DNA of 64,000 bases from Bursaphelenchus xylophilus (taxonomy: Eukaryota; Nematoda; Chromadorea; Rhabditida; Aphelenchoididae): contig CAJFCV020000005.1 of the NCBI GenBank assembly GCA_904066235.2, positions 7,931,501-7,995,500 of the forward strand, in the 5' to 3' direction. The notes below the pieces were generated by a model that saw only the letters and a program-made list of their open reading frames with translations, was not told where the DNA came from and did no database searches. The position numbers were made by a program, and so were the translations under genes. Of the stretch, positions 1 to 10,248 are shown piece by piece (position 1 is the first letter of the stretch; every line of letters begins with the position of its first letter).

Positions 1-22
1 TGACAAGGGGAGATCAAGGTAA

Positions 23-406
<384 letters not shown>

Positions 407-424
407 CATTTTTTTCACAGACGA

Positions 425-579
425 AAAATTACTCAGAACAAGTTGCCTTGATCTCCCCTTTCATATCTAGCTTTTGACAAACAAAGAAATCAGTAAAAAC
501 GGCTTACCTTGATCCCCATTTGTCATATAAAAAAAATCCGTCAAAAGAATTTGCCTTGATCTACCCTTGCCATATTTAT
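425..579. repeat. Short repeats with a CCTTGATCTCCCC core
   Basis: Three related units with the core CCTTGATC(T/C)(C/A)CCC followed by a CATAT-type tail start near 446, 507 and 553. The same core lies in inverted orientation at 1-24 (GGGGAGATCAAGGTAAGC), so the 3' end of the first gene is bracketed by inverted copies. Probably part of a repeat family or degraded element. Confidence 0.55.
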
Positions 580-1066
580 CCCGAAGCGAAAACATTTCAA
601 ATTTTATTAAAATTTTCCAAAAAACTCCCTTCCCCCTGTCCCGAAGCGAAAACCTTTCAAATTTTATTAAAATTTTCCAAAAAAACCTTTTTCCCAGTCC
701 CGAAGCGAAAACCTTTCAGCTTTTATTAAAATTTTCCAAAAAAAATCCTTTTTCCCTGTCTCAAAGCGAAAACCTTTCAAATTTTATAAAATTTTCCAAA
801 AAAATCCTTTTTCGTGATCCCGAAACGAAAACCTTTCAAATTTTATTAAAATTTTCCAAAAAACTCCTTTTTCCCTGTCCCGAAGCGAAAACATTTCAAA
901 TTTTATTAAAATTTTCCAAAAAAAAATCCTTTTTCCTTGTCTCGAAGCGAAAACCTTTCAATTTTTGTTCAATTGTTCATGAAAAATCCTTTTTCCCAGT
1001 CCCGAAGCGAAAACATTTCAAATTTTATTAAAATTTTCCAAAAAAATCTTTTTTCCCAGTTCCGAA
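580..1066. repeat. 60-bp minisatellite, about 8 units
   Basis: Units begin CCCGAAGCGAAAAC at about 580, 640, 699, 760, 819, 879, 941 and 1001, with a ninth truncated start at 1061. Each unit continues CTTTCAAATTTTATTAAAA then TTTTCC and an A-run. Unit length varies from 59 to 62 bp. Because 60 is a multiple of three, the array produces long spurious open frames with a 20-residue repeat. The single-base length changes shift the frame between units, so I read it as non-coding satellite. Confidence 0.85.
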
Positions 1067-1200
1067 GTTCGCCCAGGTGCACTGTTCACCCAGGTGCACC
1101 GTTCGCCCAGGTGCACAGTTCAAAATGTGTCAGGTGCACCGTTCGCTCAGGTGCCCCGTTCAGCCAGGTGCACTGTTTGTTTCAGGTGCACTGTTCGGAC
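1067..1200. repeat. Short tandem repeats, CAGGTGCACTGTTCG type
   Basis: Immediately after the 60-bp array lie about seven imperfect copies of a 17-20 bp GC-richer unit (CCCAGGTGCACCGTTCG and variants). The base composition differs sharply from the AT-rich surroundings. No gene is seen between here and 1832. Confidence 0.75.
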
Positions 1201-1612
1201 ACAACCGACTTCGTTTTATTATCGTTGTTTAATGGATGAAATTCCAATAGCAACGAAAATTCACTGAGTGCTCTCACAGCTGATATCATCTTGTTTACCG
1301 CGTATTGCAAACGAACCCTTCAATTTTAATATTTTTGCCTTATTGAAACATATATATAACGTTAGGTAAACAATCAACGTGGATGATAAGATAAGCTATT
1401 TTTTGTATCGTTTTCTTTACAATTTTATATTCTGTGCTGTTATTATTACAGCGAAACTTTTGTTTTATAGTTTGATTGCAAAGAATAACTCTTGTATGGG
1501 GAAAATCGAATTTTTCGAATGTTTCTGTCGAATGCATAAAAACACAATTTTTTGACGTAGAATTTAAAATTTCTGGTGAAAAAACGATCAACTTTTACAT
1601 GTCCTAGATAGG

Positions 1613-1620
1613 TATATAAA
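1613..1620 (+). promoter_or_regulatory. TATA-like box upstream of the first MIF gene
   Basis: TATATAAA about 215 bp before the ATG at 1833. A T-run ending in an AG acceptor lies about 25 bp before the ATG, so a trans-splice site or a 5' UTR intron could separate promoter from start codon. Confidence 0.3.
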
Positions 1621-1832
1621 GTCGAGCGTAAAGAATGTAAGTATTCATAACAAGACGTTCGTAAAAAGTTTTTTTTGGGAACTTTACATGGGATCTCACT
1701 ATCTTTCAAGAATTTCAGGATTTTTCAGTTATTTTTTTTTGAAAAAATAGAGGTTTACCGAAAAAAAACGTGTAAACGAAAATAAATATTCCCAAAGTTT
1801 TTTTTTTAGTTTTACAATCATAGATTCCGAAA

Positions 1833-2489
1833 ATGCCAACTCTAGAAGTCCGGACCAACCTCCGAAAAGATCAAATCCCTGCCGGCTTTCTGAAACGGCT
1901 CTCTGACAAAGCCGTGGAGATTACTCGAAGGCCAGAGTTTGTAAGTAAAAACAATTTCAGTTACTGTATAATTGCTATCCTTTCAGCAATAATGATTACT
2001 TTGTTCTTCCATTTACTTTATCGATATTTTAGCTAATCTTGGCTCAGATAAACCCCGATCAAATCATGTCCTTTGGAGGCACTGAAGAGCCCTGTGCGAT
2101 TGTCACAACCAGGTGCATCGGCAAGATTAAGGAGCCAGAATACATCCATCAAAACGCTAAGGAGTTAACGAGATTTATCTCGACCGAATTGAAGATTAAG
2201 CCAGAACGGTAGGTAATTTTATATGATCAATAAACATTGATGTTTACAATTAGATAGAAGAATAATACTTTTCAAAGTTTTGGCCTTAAAAGTTGACGCT
2301 TCATAGTAATTTTCTAGCTTTATGCTTTGAAAAGATTTACGGGTACATTTTATACAAAACTAAGATGATAAAGATTACTGTTTCTCCAACTTTAGGTTCT
2401 ACGTTCAATTCCATGATCTGGCAGAAGATGATATTGCTTATACCGGCAAAGTTTACACCGAGCTCAAGAAGGAAATGAATCTTCCATAG
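1833..2489 (+). CDS. mif: MIF-like protein 1 (tautomerase/cytokine family)
   Basis: Three exons, 1833-1940, 2033-2208 and 2396-2489, encode 125 residues, the usual MIF length (about 115-125). The start is fixed by Met-Pro, since the MIF catalytic base is the N-terminal proline exposed after Met removal. Diagnostic blocks are EVRTNL near residue 5, PDQIMSFGGTEEPCA after the first intron, and a C-terminal FHDLAEDDIAYTGK. Only the first cysteine of the human CALC redox motif is present (CAIV). The usual Lys of the GKP motif is replaced in RRPEF. The family comprises homotrimeric phenylpyruvate/dopachrome tautomerases, secreted without a signal peptide in vertebrates; the role here is inferred. 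AATAAA lies at about 2531. First of four tandem paralogues with the same intron positions. Confidence 0.92.
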
Positions 2490-3387
2490 TCGTTGAGTGA
2501 TGTAATTCTAACTGATTTTTTATGTTGTAAAAATAAACTGACATAGAGAAAATAACCACTTTCTCTCAAATTTCCAAGCAATATTTTGGAACGGCAGACC
2601 ATCTTCAATTTACCGATGCTTTTACTGGACCGATGATCTCAGCTTTTCACTATCGTTGATTTCTCGTATCCTCATTGCTTGTTTGCCCAACTTCTTGGTA
2701 TCTTTTCAGTATATTCATATCAGCCCTTTTCATTCGTAACCTCTAAACTTTTGCACGTTGAGTCCGCATTTACAACCTGTTGAACTCGGGCTAATCGCTT
2801 TGTGCAATACCACACACGAAGCCTTCTCTTCACAGCTGTTTTTTTCAACCACTGACAGCCTTTTTGCGCAAACCATTACTAAAATAAAAATATCTGTGCA
2901 GTTGACCAAAAATTAAGGCAAAAACTCAGAAAACCCTCAAATCGTTGATAAAAATGGGCGTATAAAAGTGGAAGAAATCACATAAATAAGTTCGTCCTTT
3001 TATGGAAAAGAGAGAAACGAGCGTAAACAGATTTTTCCTTTCAGTTTTCATTGATTATAAACGTTTGTCAAATTTTAGATTAAAAATCATATAACAATGG
3101 GCAACACTTGCCAAAAACCACCGCGAATGTGGCTATTATACTCATTTTTTGGAGTTATGAGTAATAAAACATATAGTTGTCGGAGATTTAACGAGTTCTC
3201 CTTTGATTTTGAAGCCTATAAATATATAAAACAGGCCGCATGTTGGTTGTATGATAGGTGGTTTTTGAAGAGATTTGTGGATCGACTAGAATTTTCGTTT
3301 ACCGTAGAAAGTTTAATCGGTCGCATACGACCTGTGAAAATTCCAACTAATGTTTAGCCCCGTTTTCATTTTCAGAAGCCCACAGCT
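2490..3387. other. Intergenic region between MIF genes 1 and 2
   Basis: No convincing gene. A TATAAAA is at 2961-2967. An acceptor TTTTCATTTTCAG ends at 3375, 12 bp before the next ATG, and probably marks trans-splicing or a 5' UTR intron. The 86-codon open frame at 3097 shows no family features. Confidence 0.5.
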
Positions 3388-4481
3388 ATGCCTCTTATTG
3401 AAGTCCGCACCAATGTGAAGAAGGAGAAGATACCCGCTGGATTTCTGAAGCGCCTTTCACAAAAAGGCTCTGAACTCTCATTGAAGCCGGAATCTGTAAG
3501 TCAGACACATCATAAGCCCCTTCACAACACACGATTCGAATTCTTTATTCAAATGTTTTACTTAAACGGCTTCTTTAGCTGATTTTGGCCCAAATCAACC
3601 CCGATCAAATCATGAGTTTTGCCGGAACTGAAGAGCCCTGTGCCACCGTAACCTTCCGATGCATTGGCAATATCAAGGACCCCAAACAAATCCATGTCAT
3701 CGCCGCGGAAATTAACAAATTTATTAGCACGGAACTGGGAATTAAGCCGGAAAGGTATAGTTGATTTTAAAAGTTTTTTATTAAAAACCCTGATAACCTT
3801 GCATGATGCTTTTCACAAGGAAAGTACTTCTATGGGGTGTGGAGTTACAGGTCGAGATATATATCAAAAAATTCGCAAAAATTTTCTGATTCAGAATATA
3901 TAAAAATTAGCTGCCTAATTTTGGTTTATCAACGAGTTTTATCAATAAATGTATTTCTCGAGGAAAAAAATCTGCGGCAACAAAAGCGCGCTCGGTCTCT
4001 TCCTTCGGAAGAGAGCGGTGTGGCCGAGTGGCTAGAGCGCTAGATTGGGAATCCGAGGGGAGAGGGTTCGATTCTTTTTGCCATACTAGAACCCATTTTT
4101 TACATTGGAACTACTTTTAAGGTGTAGTTGTAATCCAATTTGATATTTTAAGGCTTGTCAAGGCCTCAGAATTTATTTTAGCACAAAACAAATTTTTTTT
4201 ATTGGTAAAAACACGGTCAAAAAGACACTTGCGTGGTATCGAGAGAAAACTTCTGAGGACAAAAACATGTCATCAGACCAAAATTAGGCAGCTAATTTTT
4301 ATATATTCTGAATCAGAAAATTTTTGCGAATTTTTTGATATATATCTCGACCTGTAACTCCACACCCCATAGAAGTACTTTCCTTGTCAGATTCTACACG
4401 CTCTACCACGACTTGGCCGAAGACGACGTGGCCTACACTGGGCTCGTTTTCACGGAACTCAAGAAGAAACTTGGCCTCTAA
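3388..4481 (+). CDS. mif: MIF-like protein 2
   Basis: Exons 3388-3495, 3579-3754 and 4391-4481 give 124 residues. The N-terminus is Met-Pro (catalytic Pro2). Conserved blocks are EVRTNVKKEKIPAGFLKRL, PDQIMSFAGTEEPCA and FYTLYHDLAEDDVAYTG. Both introns are in the same codon positions as in the other three MIF genes (phase 0 after codon 36, phase 2 in the Arg of the KPER block). Intron 2 is enlarged to 636 nt by a 571-bp inverted-repeat element whose right end lies next to the exon-3 acceptor. AATAAA at about 4531 lies just before a large palindrome. Confidence 0.92.
3816..4386. mobile_element. Foldback element (571 bp) carrying a tRNA-like sequence, in MIF-2 intron 2
   Basis: Near-perfect terminal inverted repeats of about 110 bp (left 3816-3927, right 4274-4386) begin CAAGGAAAGTACTTCTATGG. 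A TCA is found on both sides (3813-3815 and 4387-4389), a possible short target duplication. The unpaired centre carries a tRNA-like segment. No transposase frame is seen, so it is a non-autonomous MITE-like element. Confidence 0.85.
4013..4085 (+). other. tRNA-like sequence (Pol III A and B boxes)
   Basis: A box TGGCCGAGTGG at 4021-4031 and B box GGTTCGATTC near 4064-4073 are spaced as in a type-I tRNA gene. The pattern resembles Ser/Leu tRNAs at the A box. The anticodon stem pairs poorly and the acceptor ends do not match, so this is a tRNA-derived (SINE-like) or decayed sequence rather than a working tRNA. Confidence 0.55.
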
Positions 4482-4548
4482 AATCTCTTTCTTCGAGTGG
4501 TTTTATTGACGATTTTTGTAAAAGGACAGAATAAATTGATTGTATGTA

Positions 4549-6049
4549 TACTGCGCGTCAAAAGTTTGGAACAGGCCAGATCTTCTTTGCGGCTTGAGAT
4601 GGGAATTTCATTTCTTTTTTATTAGATGCTCCATGTATTAAGAACCTCAATGAATACATAGCCATGGAAATCAGAAAGCTCGTTGGAATTTAAAAAAAAA
4701 TAAAAAAAAAATAAGTGCGTCAAAAGTTTGGAACAGCTTTTGGAAGGTGATTATAAACTTCGGGATGGAGGCAGGTATCCTCGCATTTAGTGTTTCTGGA
4801 TGATGTATGGAATCGGTATGCCAATGGCATACTGATTTTCATCGATAAACCCAAAATGAAAAAAATGCTTATTGAGCCAAAAACTACGGTCAAAATTTGC
4901 GAAAAAATGAATTTTTTGGTTTGGGTTCTCTATGTTATCGGTGTGTAAGCGTTCTAAAATATTTAATGTGGTCGCACAATTGTACAAGGGTACTCAGATC
5001 TTCGGATAGGAACCATATCCGCACAGCATAATTTATGAAAATTTTGAGTTTTGCTATAAATCTTTATTTAATGTATTTTATATTTTTCATGGAGCGGCTT
5101 GGAGGCTAATTGACTTTAAGACCGTTATCGTGGAATAAAAAGGTGTCTTTAAGAAGCAGAACCTGACCACTATTTGCAACATGAAGGCCACATCTTTAAA
5201 AATAGCGGGTATATGAAATGTTAATATTCCCATATTTTTTACCTTGGATTTGAAGCCGCTGCATGGCTCAAAACTAAGTGCCTTTATCGTTATCACACCG
5301 ATACAGTATTATAAACCAACTCTCCGAATTATCACGCCACAAGTGCGGGTCAGATATGAATATTGATTTTGGGGACAAAAATTTTTTTTAATATCTGAAA
5401 GATATGGCCTTGGATGTTGCAAGTAGCGTGGGTTTTTGTTTCTTGAGGACACCTTTTTATTCCACGATAACGGTCTTAAAGCCAATTAGCCTCCAAGCCG
5501 CTCTATGAAAAATATAAAATACATTAAATAAAGATTTATAGCAAAACTCAAAATTTTCATAAATTATGCTGTGCGGATATGGTTCCTATCCGAAGATCTG
5601 AGTACCCTTGTACAATTGTGCGACCACATTAAATATTTTAGAACGCTTACACACCGATAACATAGAGAACCCAAACCAAAAAATTCATTTTTTCGCAAAT
5701 TTTGACCGTAGTTTTTGGCTCAATAAGCATTTTTTTCATTTTGGGTTTATCGATGAAAATCAGTATGCCATTGACATACCGATTCCATACATCATCCAGA
5801 AACACTAAATGCGAGGATACCTGCCTCCATCCCGAAGTTTATAATCACCTTCCAAAAGCTGTTCCAAACTTTTGACGCACTTATTTTTTTTTTATTTTTT
5901 TTTAAATTCCAACGAGCTTTCTGATTTCCATGGCTATGTATTCATTGAGGTTCTTAATACATGGAGCATCTAATAAAAAAGAAATGAAATTCCCATCTCA
6001 AGCCGCAAAGAAGATCTGGCCTGTTCCAAACTTTTGACGCGCAGTATAC
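4549..6049. mobile_element. 1.5 kb Tc1/mariner-type palindromic element
   Basis: The arms from about 4549-5160 and 5430-6049 are reverse complements with few mismatches. The ends read TACTGCGCGTCAAAAGTTTG, typical of Tc1-like inverted repeats at TA targets. The motif GCGTCAAAAGTTTGGAACAG occurs twice in each arm (4555-4574 and 4717-4736 on the left, mirrored at about 5861-5880 and 6024-6042 on the right), suggesting a nested insertion or a composite end. The same 66-codon open frame appears in both arms (minus strand 4787-4987, plus strand 5608-5808). I do not recognise it as transposase. Confidence 0.85.
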
Positions 6050-7197
6050 ATATTACAAAAAATGATTACAAAAAACCGTTTTCTGAAACATAAAAAGCAA
6101 CCACACGCTTGCATCTCAAGGTCTTTCGAGTGTAAACAAGTTCGATATGATTACTTTTGTCTAATTTGAAAGAAATCGAATCACCAAATCTCATTATTGT
6201 TTAGTGATAAAATGCCTGTCAAAAACTGAACCAATCAAACAACCGACTACATATTAGATCGTGAAAAGAGCATCAAGATTGACAAAGATACGGCCCACGG
6301 CAACCCGAAATAGAAGAAAAATGTTTCCCGCCCACTTTTGAGTTTCGTCCAAACGAAGTGTCAAAATTGAAAAAAGAAATAAAATAATTCCGAGAAAAAT
6401 ATTTTTCGGTCGGAAAACCCCACGAAAAATTCTTTTGTGACATTTCGTTTGATTTTAACCGATACAAAATGGGCGAAGTGTCGAAAGGAGCCAGGAAACA
6501 CTTGGGGTTGCCGTGCGGCCGAAAATAGTTTGTATATCTGCCCGATGCCCGCAGATATACAAGCTGTTTCGTCGACAAAGATCATGTTCTCAGGAATTGC
6601 TACAATGTGTCGAGCACTAATGATACAAATCAAACTTCGTTTGACTTGGAAGATGAGCACAATTTTAGCGTCTTGCGCACTCTACCTTATGCTGGAAAGT
6701 TTACATTGCCGTTTCTACATTCTAGTCCGCCTGTTACACATCACAGCTAAAGAATATGCGGAACGTTGCCGAGACTCTAGTTTATATTGCACGGACCGGG
6801 ACTTGTAGTCAAAAGCAGAAATAACACAAACTTCTGCGCTTGACTTGTGACTTCAGCGAGTATATATACTCGTGTGATAAGATAGGCGTCAGATTAACCG
6901 TTTTTATGATGACACAGAAGTAGTAGCGGGAGGGCTGTATAAAGAAATAATTGTTGCATAAGTTAACCATATATGCTGAGCGTGTGCACGTAGTATGGTT
7001 TTCTTCTGGTAGAAACAAAATACATAGGCCGCAACACCAACTGTTTTTAGAGTTGTTGACACAGCCGGCATTTGCTTCTGTATATATATTTCTATCTTCT
7101 AAAACTTTTTCTCATCACGTGATATACAGATTTTTTTACGTTAAATACCCTATTCTACTTGCCCATATATTAATAAATAACTTTAGGATTCCATAAA
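6050..7197. other. Intergenic region upstream of MIF gene 3
   Basis: No supported gene. Open frames of 70-120 codons at 6273-7018 overlap on both strands and show no family features. A TTTAG acceptor ends at about 7186, 12 bp before the next ATG. Confidence 0.4.
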
Positions 7198-8357
7198 ATG
7201 CCTGTTATCGAAGTCCGTACAAATTTAAAAAAGGAGGAGATCCCAGCCGGCTTCCTGAAACGTCTCTCGGACAAAGGCGTTGAACTCACAAAGACTCAAG
7301 AATCTGTAAGTGAAACAAATGATTAAACTGGCCTTCATAAACTCAAAATAATGGCCCGGATAAACAGTAAACCGGTATTCTTTTTTATTATTGTTTTGCA
7401 GAAGCTATTCAGCATAATTTTAGTTAATGGTGGCTCAGCTCGACTCTGATCGAGTTATGTCATTTGCCGGAACTGAGGAGCCTTGCGCCGTCGTTACATT
7501 ACGCTGTATTGGTGTGATCAAGGACCCAGAGCAAATCCATGTCATCGCCGATGAAGTGAACAAGTTTATAAGCAAGGAATTGGGAATCAAGCCAGAACGG
7601 TGAGTATTAGACCTATTTTTTGTGCCAGCCTTGTTTCTGTTGATAAGATGGTCGATGAAATGAACGAAAATTGCTATTGTACCGCAAACCATACGCAGAT
7701 TGAAGTGCTCTGCAGACTGTTAACTTTTGTCAAAATCAAAACCTTTTGTAAAAAAGCAACACCTTCTTATACCAATTTCCGGTTCGCTTCGATCGCTTTT
7801 TCACCTTTTTTCTCGAAGGAAATCTAATCCTATCCGTATATCACCGTTTGTAAAACTCAAAAATTGATCAAAGTATGCGTTCACTAACTTCAAACTGTGG
7901 AAATAAATTACATGAAGAATGGAACACAAATCAAAATTTGAAGTTTGATTTGTTACAGCAGTTTTTTCCAGAGCTAAAATTTAGCTGTTCTGTCATCAGT
8001 AATCGAATGTGCTGCTGTGAAAAAGGTATGGCCATCTTTCGTGGAACAGAAACCTTACCAAATATCAAAACTTTCAAATATCGCGTTTCTCGTCACAGTT
8101 TTCTTTTCAAAGTGGAGAGGAGAGTTGAATAGGGATTTAGATTTGTTTCACACGAAGCTTGTAGTGCAAGATTGAGAAGTCAAAAGTTCGAAAAAAACCG
8201 CTGCTCAAGTCCAACCCGATCACTTTCTCAGCCCGACCTTTTCTAAACCTAAAAGCTTTTCAGGTTCTATACTCTCTACAATGAGCTGGCCGCGGACGAC
8301 GTGGCCTACACCGGACTCACTGTCCCCGAACTCAAGAAGAAACTTGGCCTCGCTTAG
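7198..8357 (+). CDS. mif: MIF-like protein 3
   Basis: Exons 7198-7305, 7424-7599 and 8264-8357 encode 125 residues with the Met-Pro start. Blocks are EVRTNLKKEEIPAGFLKRL, VMSFAGTEEPCAVV and FYTLYNELAADDVAYTG. It is closest to MIF-2 (same SFAGTEEP block and KKKLGL tail). The canonical Lys region is changed to KTQES. Tautomerase activity is plausible because Pro2 is kept, but is not shown. Intron 2 is 664 nt, and I see no clear inverted repeat in it. Confidence 0.92.
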
Positions 8358-8445
8358 CTCCGCCCGACTGAGCCTTGAATTAAAATCCCCTCGAATAAAG
8401 ATTACAAAAAAATAATAGTAAAAGGTTTCTCAAATAAAGTTGGAG

Positions 8446-8452
8446 TATAAAA
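8446..8452 (+). promoter_or_regulatory. TATA box of MIF gene 4
   Basis: TATAAAA 87 bp upstream of the ATG at 8539, in the short (181 bp) gap after MIF-3. This suggests MIF-4 has its own promoter. Confidence 0.45.
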
Positions 8453-8538
8453 GACAGGGAAAGACACGTCTCCTCTCAAGGCCTTTCGGGTGTAAACAAT
8501 TTTGATAAGACTTTCTTTCTCCTATATTATTCATAAGG

Positions 8539-9173
8539 ATGCCGGTCTTGGAGATTCGCACCAACTTGAAAAAGGAACAAGTCCCTAACGGATTTTTACT
8601 TAAAGCTGCCGAAACAATTGCTCAGGTCACGGATAAGCCAATTGAGGTGAGAATAAGGGCAATTGTTGTACTAAAAAAGTACATTTTGAACTATTTATGT
8701 ATGTCTTTCATAAATATTATATTTACTCTATTTTAAAACTGAATACCCGTTAAAATGAGATCCAAATTATAGCGAGTGGCTTGTCACGTACAAACTGACC
8801 AATTAATGTCATTTGGAGGCTCTGAAAGCCCTTGTGGAAGCGTTACAATCCGTTCGATCGGAAATGTTAAGGATCGGCTTGACAAATTGGCTAAAGAATT
8901 GACTGATTTGATTGTGAAAGAACTCGTCATACCCAGTGATAGGTATGTAAAAGACTTTTTTTATTGCGTTGGCTTCGAGAAATTTTTCTGGCCAGGAAGA
9001 ATCAAAATCACATTTTTCTTGAGAAAGAACACGCTACAAAACTGCAGCTTTCAATTGCATGTAATTACTAATTTGAATTAAGATTCTACATTCTGTTCCA
9101 AGAGCTTGGAGTAGATGACGTTGCTCACAAGGGTCTCACCGTCCGCGAACTCCGCAAACAAAATCCCCAATAA
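8539..9173 (+). CDS. mif: MIF-like protein 4 (most canonical member)
   Basis: Exons 8539-8646, 8773-8942 and 9083-9173 give 122 residues; exon 2 is two codons shorter than in the other three. Catalytic Met-Pro is present and the Lys of the usual GKP block is kept (DKPIE). The central block is DQLMSFGGSESPCGSV, closer to classical MIF than the TEEPCA of its neighbours. The C-terminus is FYILFQELGVDDVAHKG. Same strand and intron positions as MIF-1 to MIF-3. It is probably the oldest or most constrained copy in the array. Confidence 0.92.
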
Positions 9174-9408
9174 CTCAAAGAGGTCTCCTTACTACGGAAA
9201 ACAATAGCCCCAATATTCTCGATTATTAGTGTAACATAGCCAATAAATCTTCCAATTCGCACTTGAAAATACTATTTACTCCTATTGTAAGCAATACAAA
9301 AGCTTAGAAATGGCAAAAAATATTACAAGATCATGTATAACGTAAATGATATGGGCTGCAGACTTAATTAGGAACATGGCAAGATGATAAGAGAGACGGC
9401 ATGGGTGC

Positions 9409-10248
9409 TTAGGCTTCTTCGGCAAGGGCCTTTTCGATGTCCTTGACCATGTCCAATGGCTTTGTTGTGGGGGCATAACGAGCGATCACTTTTCCTTTGC
9501 GATTGACCAGGAACTTTGTGAAATTCCACTTGATGGCATTGAAGAGGAAGCCGGGAGCATTCTCCTTCAAGTAGGCGAACAAAGGATGGGCATTCTTTCC
9601 GTTGACATCAATCTTGTCATAGAGATCGGGATCGAATTTGAAGTTGTCCTTGACGAAATTCTTGATGTCAGCGTTGCATCCGGGCTCCTGAAAACATTTG
9701 CAACACATTAGCTGCTTTCATAACCTTTTTCGTATCAATATCAAAAAGCGAAGTAATCAACTCTTGTAAGGCCGAAATCTTCATCTACTAAAATCCACAA
9801 AAGACGCAATAAAAAGAGCGTACCTGTCGTCCAAACTGGTTGCATGGGAACGCGGCAACTTCAAGACCTTGGCTCTTGTACTTGTCCAACAATTCCTTCA
9901 GCTGAGCGTAATTCGAGTTCGTGAAGCCACAATGAGAAGCAGTGTTCACAATGATCACGACCTTTCCTCTGAAAGCAAAAAAAATTTATATTACACTAGA
10001 CAAGAAGCTAATTTTCTATAAATTGGATGGGTCGGTTTCCACTCAAGTAAGCCTTGGAATAGCACATCCAACGATTACTCGTATCGGGCACGAAAAAATT
10101 GTTGTATTATAGAGAAACCCTCTGTGCATCTTACCAAAAACCTCATTGATAATAATATTAAACTTTTAAATTACCTGTACTTCTCCAATGAAACATCGGC
10201 TCCATCCGAATCCTTGGCTGTGAATTGGTAAATAGTGCTCTCACTCAT
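9409..10248 (-). CDS. gpx: Glutathione peroxidase, cysteine type, cytosolic
   Basis: Minus-strand exons 10175-10248, 9824-9968 and 9409-9687 encode 165 residues, typical for the monomeric PHGPx/GPX4-like class. The catalytic block NTASHCGFT has Cys where vertebrate enzymes have selenocysteine. The other active-site blocks are present: [12 protein letters not shown] (Gln) and WNFTKFLV (Trp, Asn). There is no signal peptide, so a cytosolic enzyme reducing hydroperoxides with glutathione or thioredoxin is expected. All three exons join in phase with GT-AG introns. Its 3' end lies 235 bp from the end of MIF-4 (convergent). Confidence 0.95.

Noticed and set aside
567..1239. Long plus-strand frames of 100-154 codons with a repeated 20-residue pattern
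   Set aside because: They are translations of the 60-bp minisatellite; unit lengths of 59-62 bp shift the frame and no start or splice context supports coding.
4013..4085. Functional tRNA gene
   Set aside because: A and B boxes are good, but anticodon and acceptor stems do not pair, and it lies inside a transposon-like element.
4787..5808. Identical 66-codon frames in both arms of the Tc1-type palindrome as transposase
   Set aside because: No DDE/D-type motif or helix-turn-helix is visible; duplication is explained by the palindrome.
6437..6808. 123-codon plus-strand frame between MIF-2 and MIF-3
   Set aside because: An opposite-strand frame covers the same bases and neither has a recognisable signature or splice partners.
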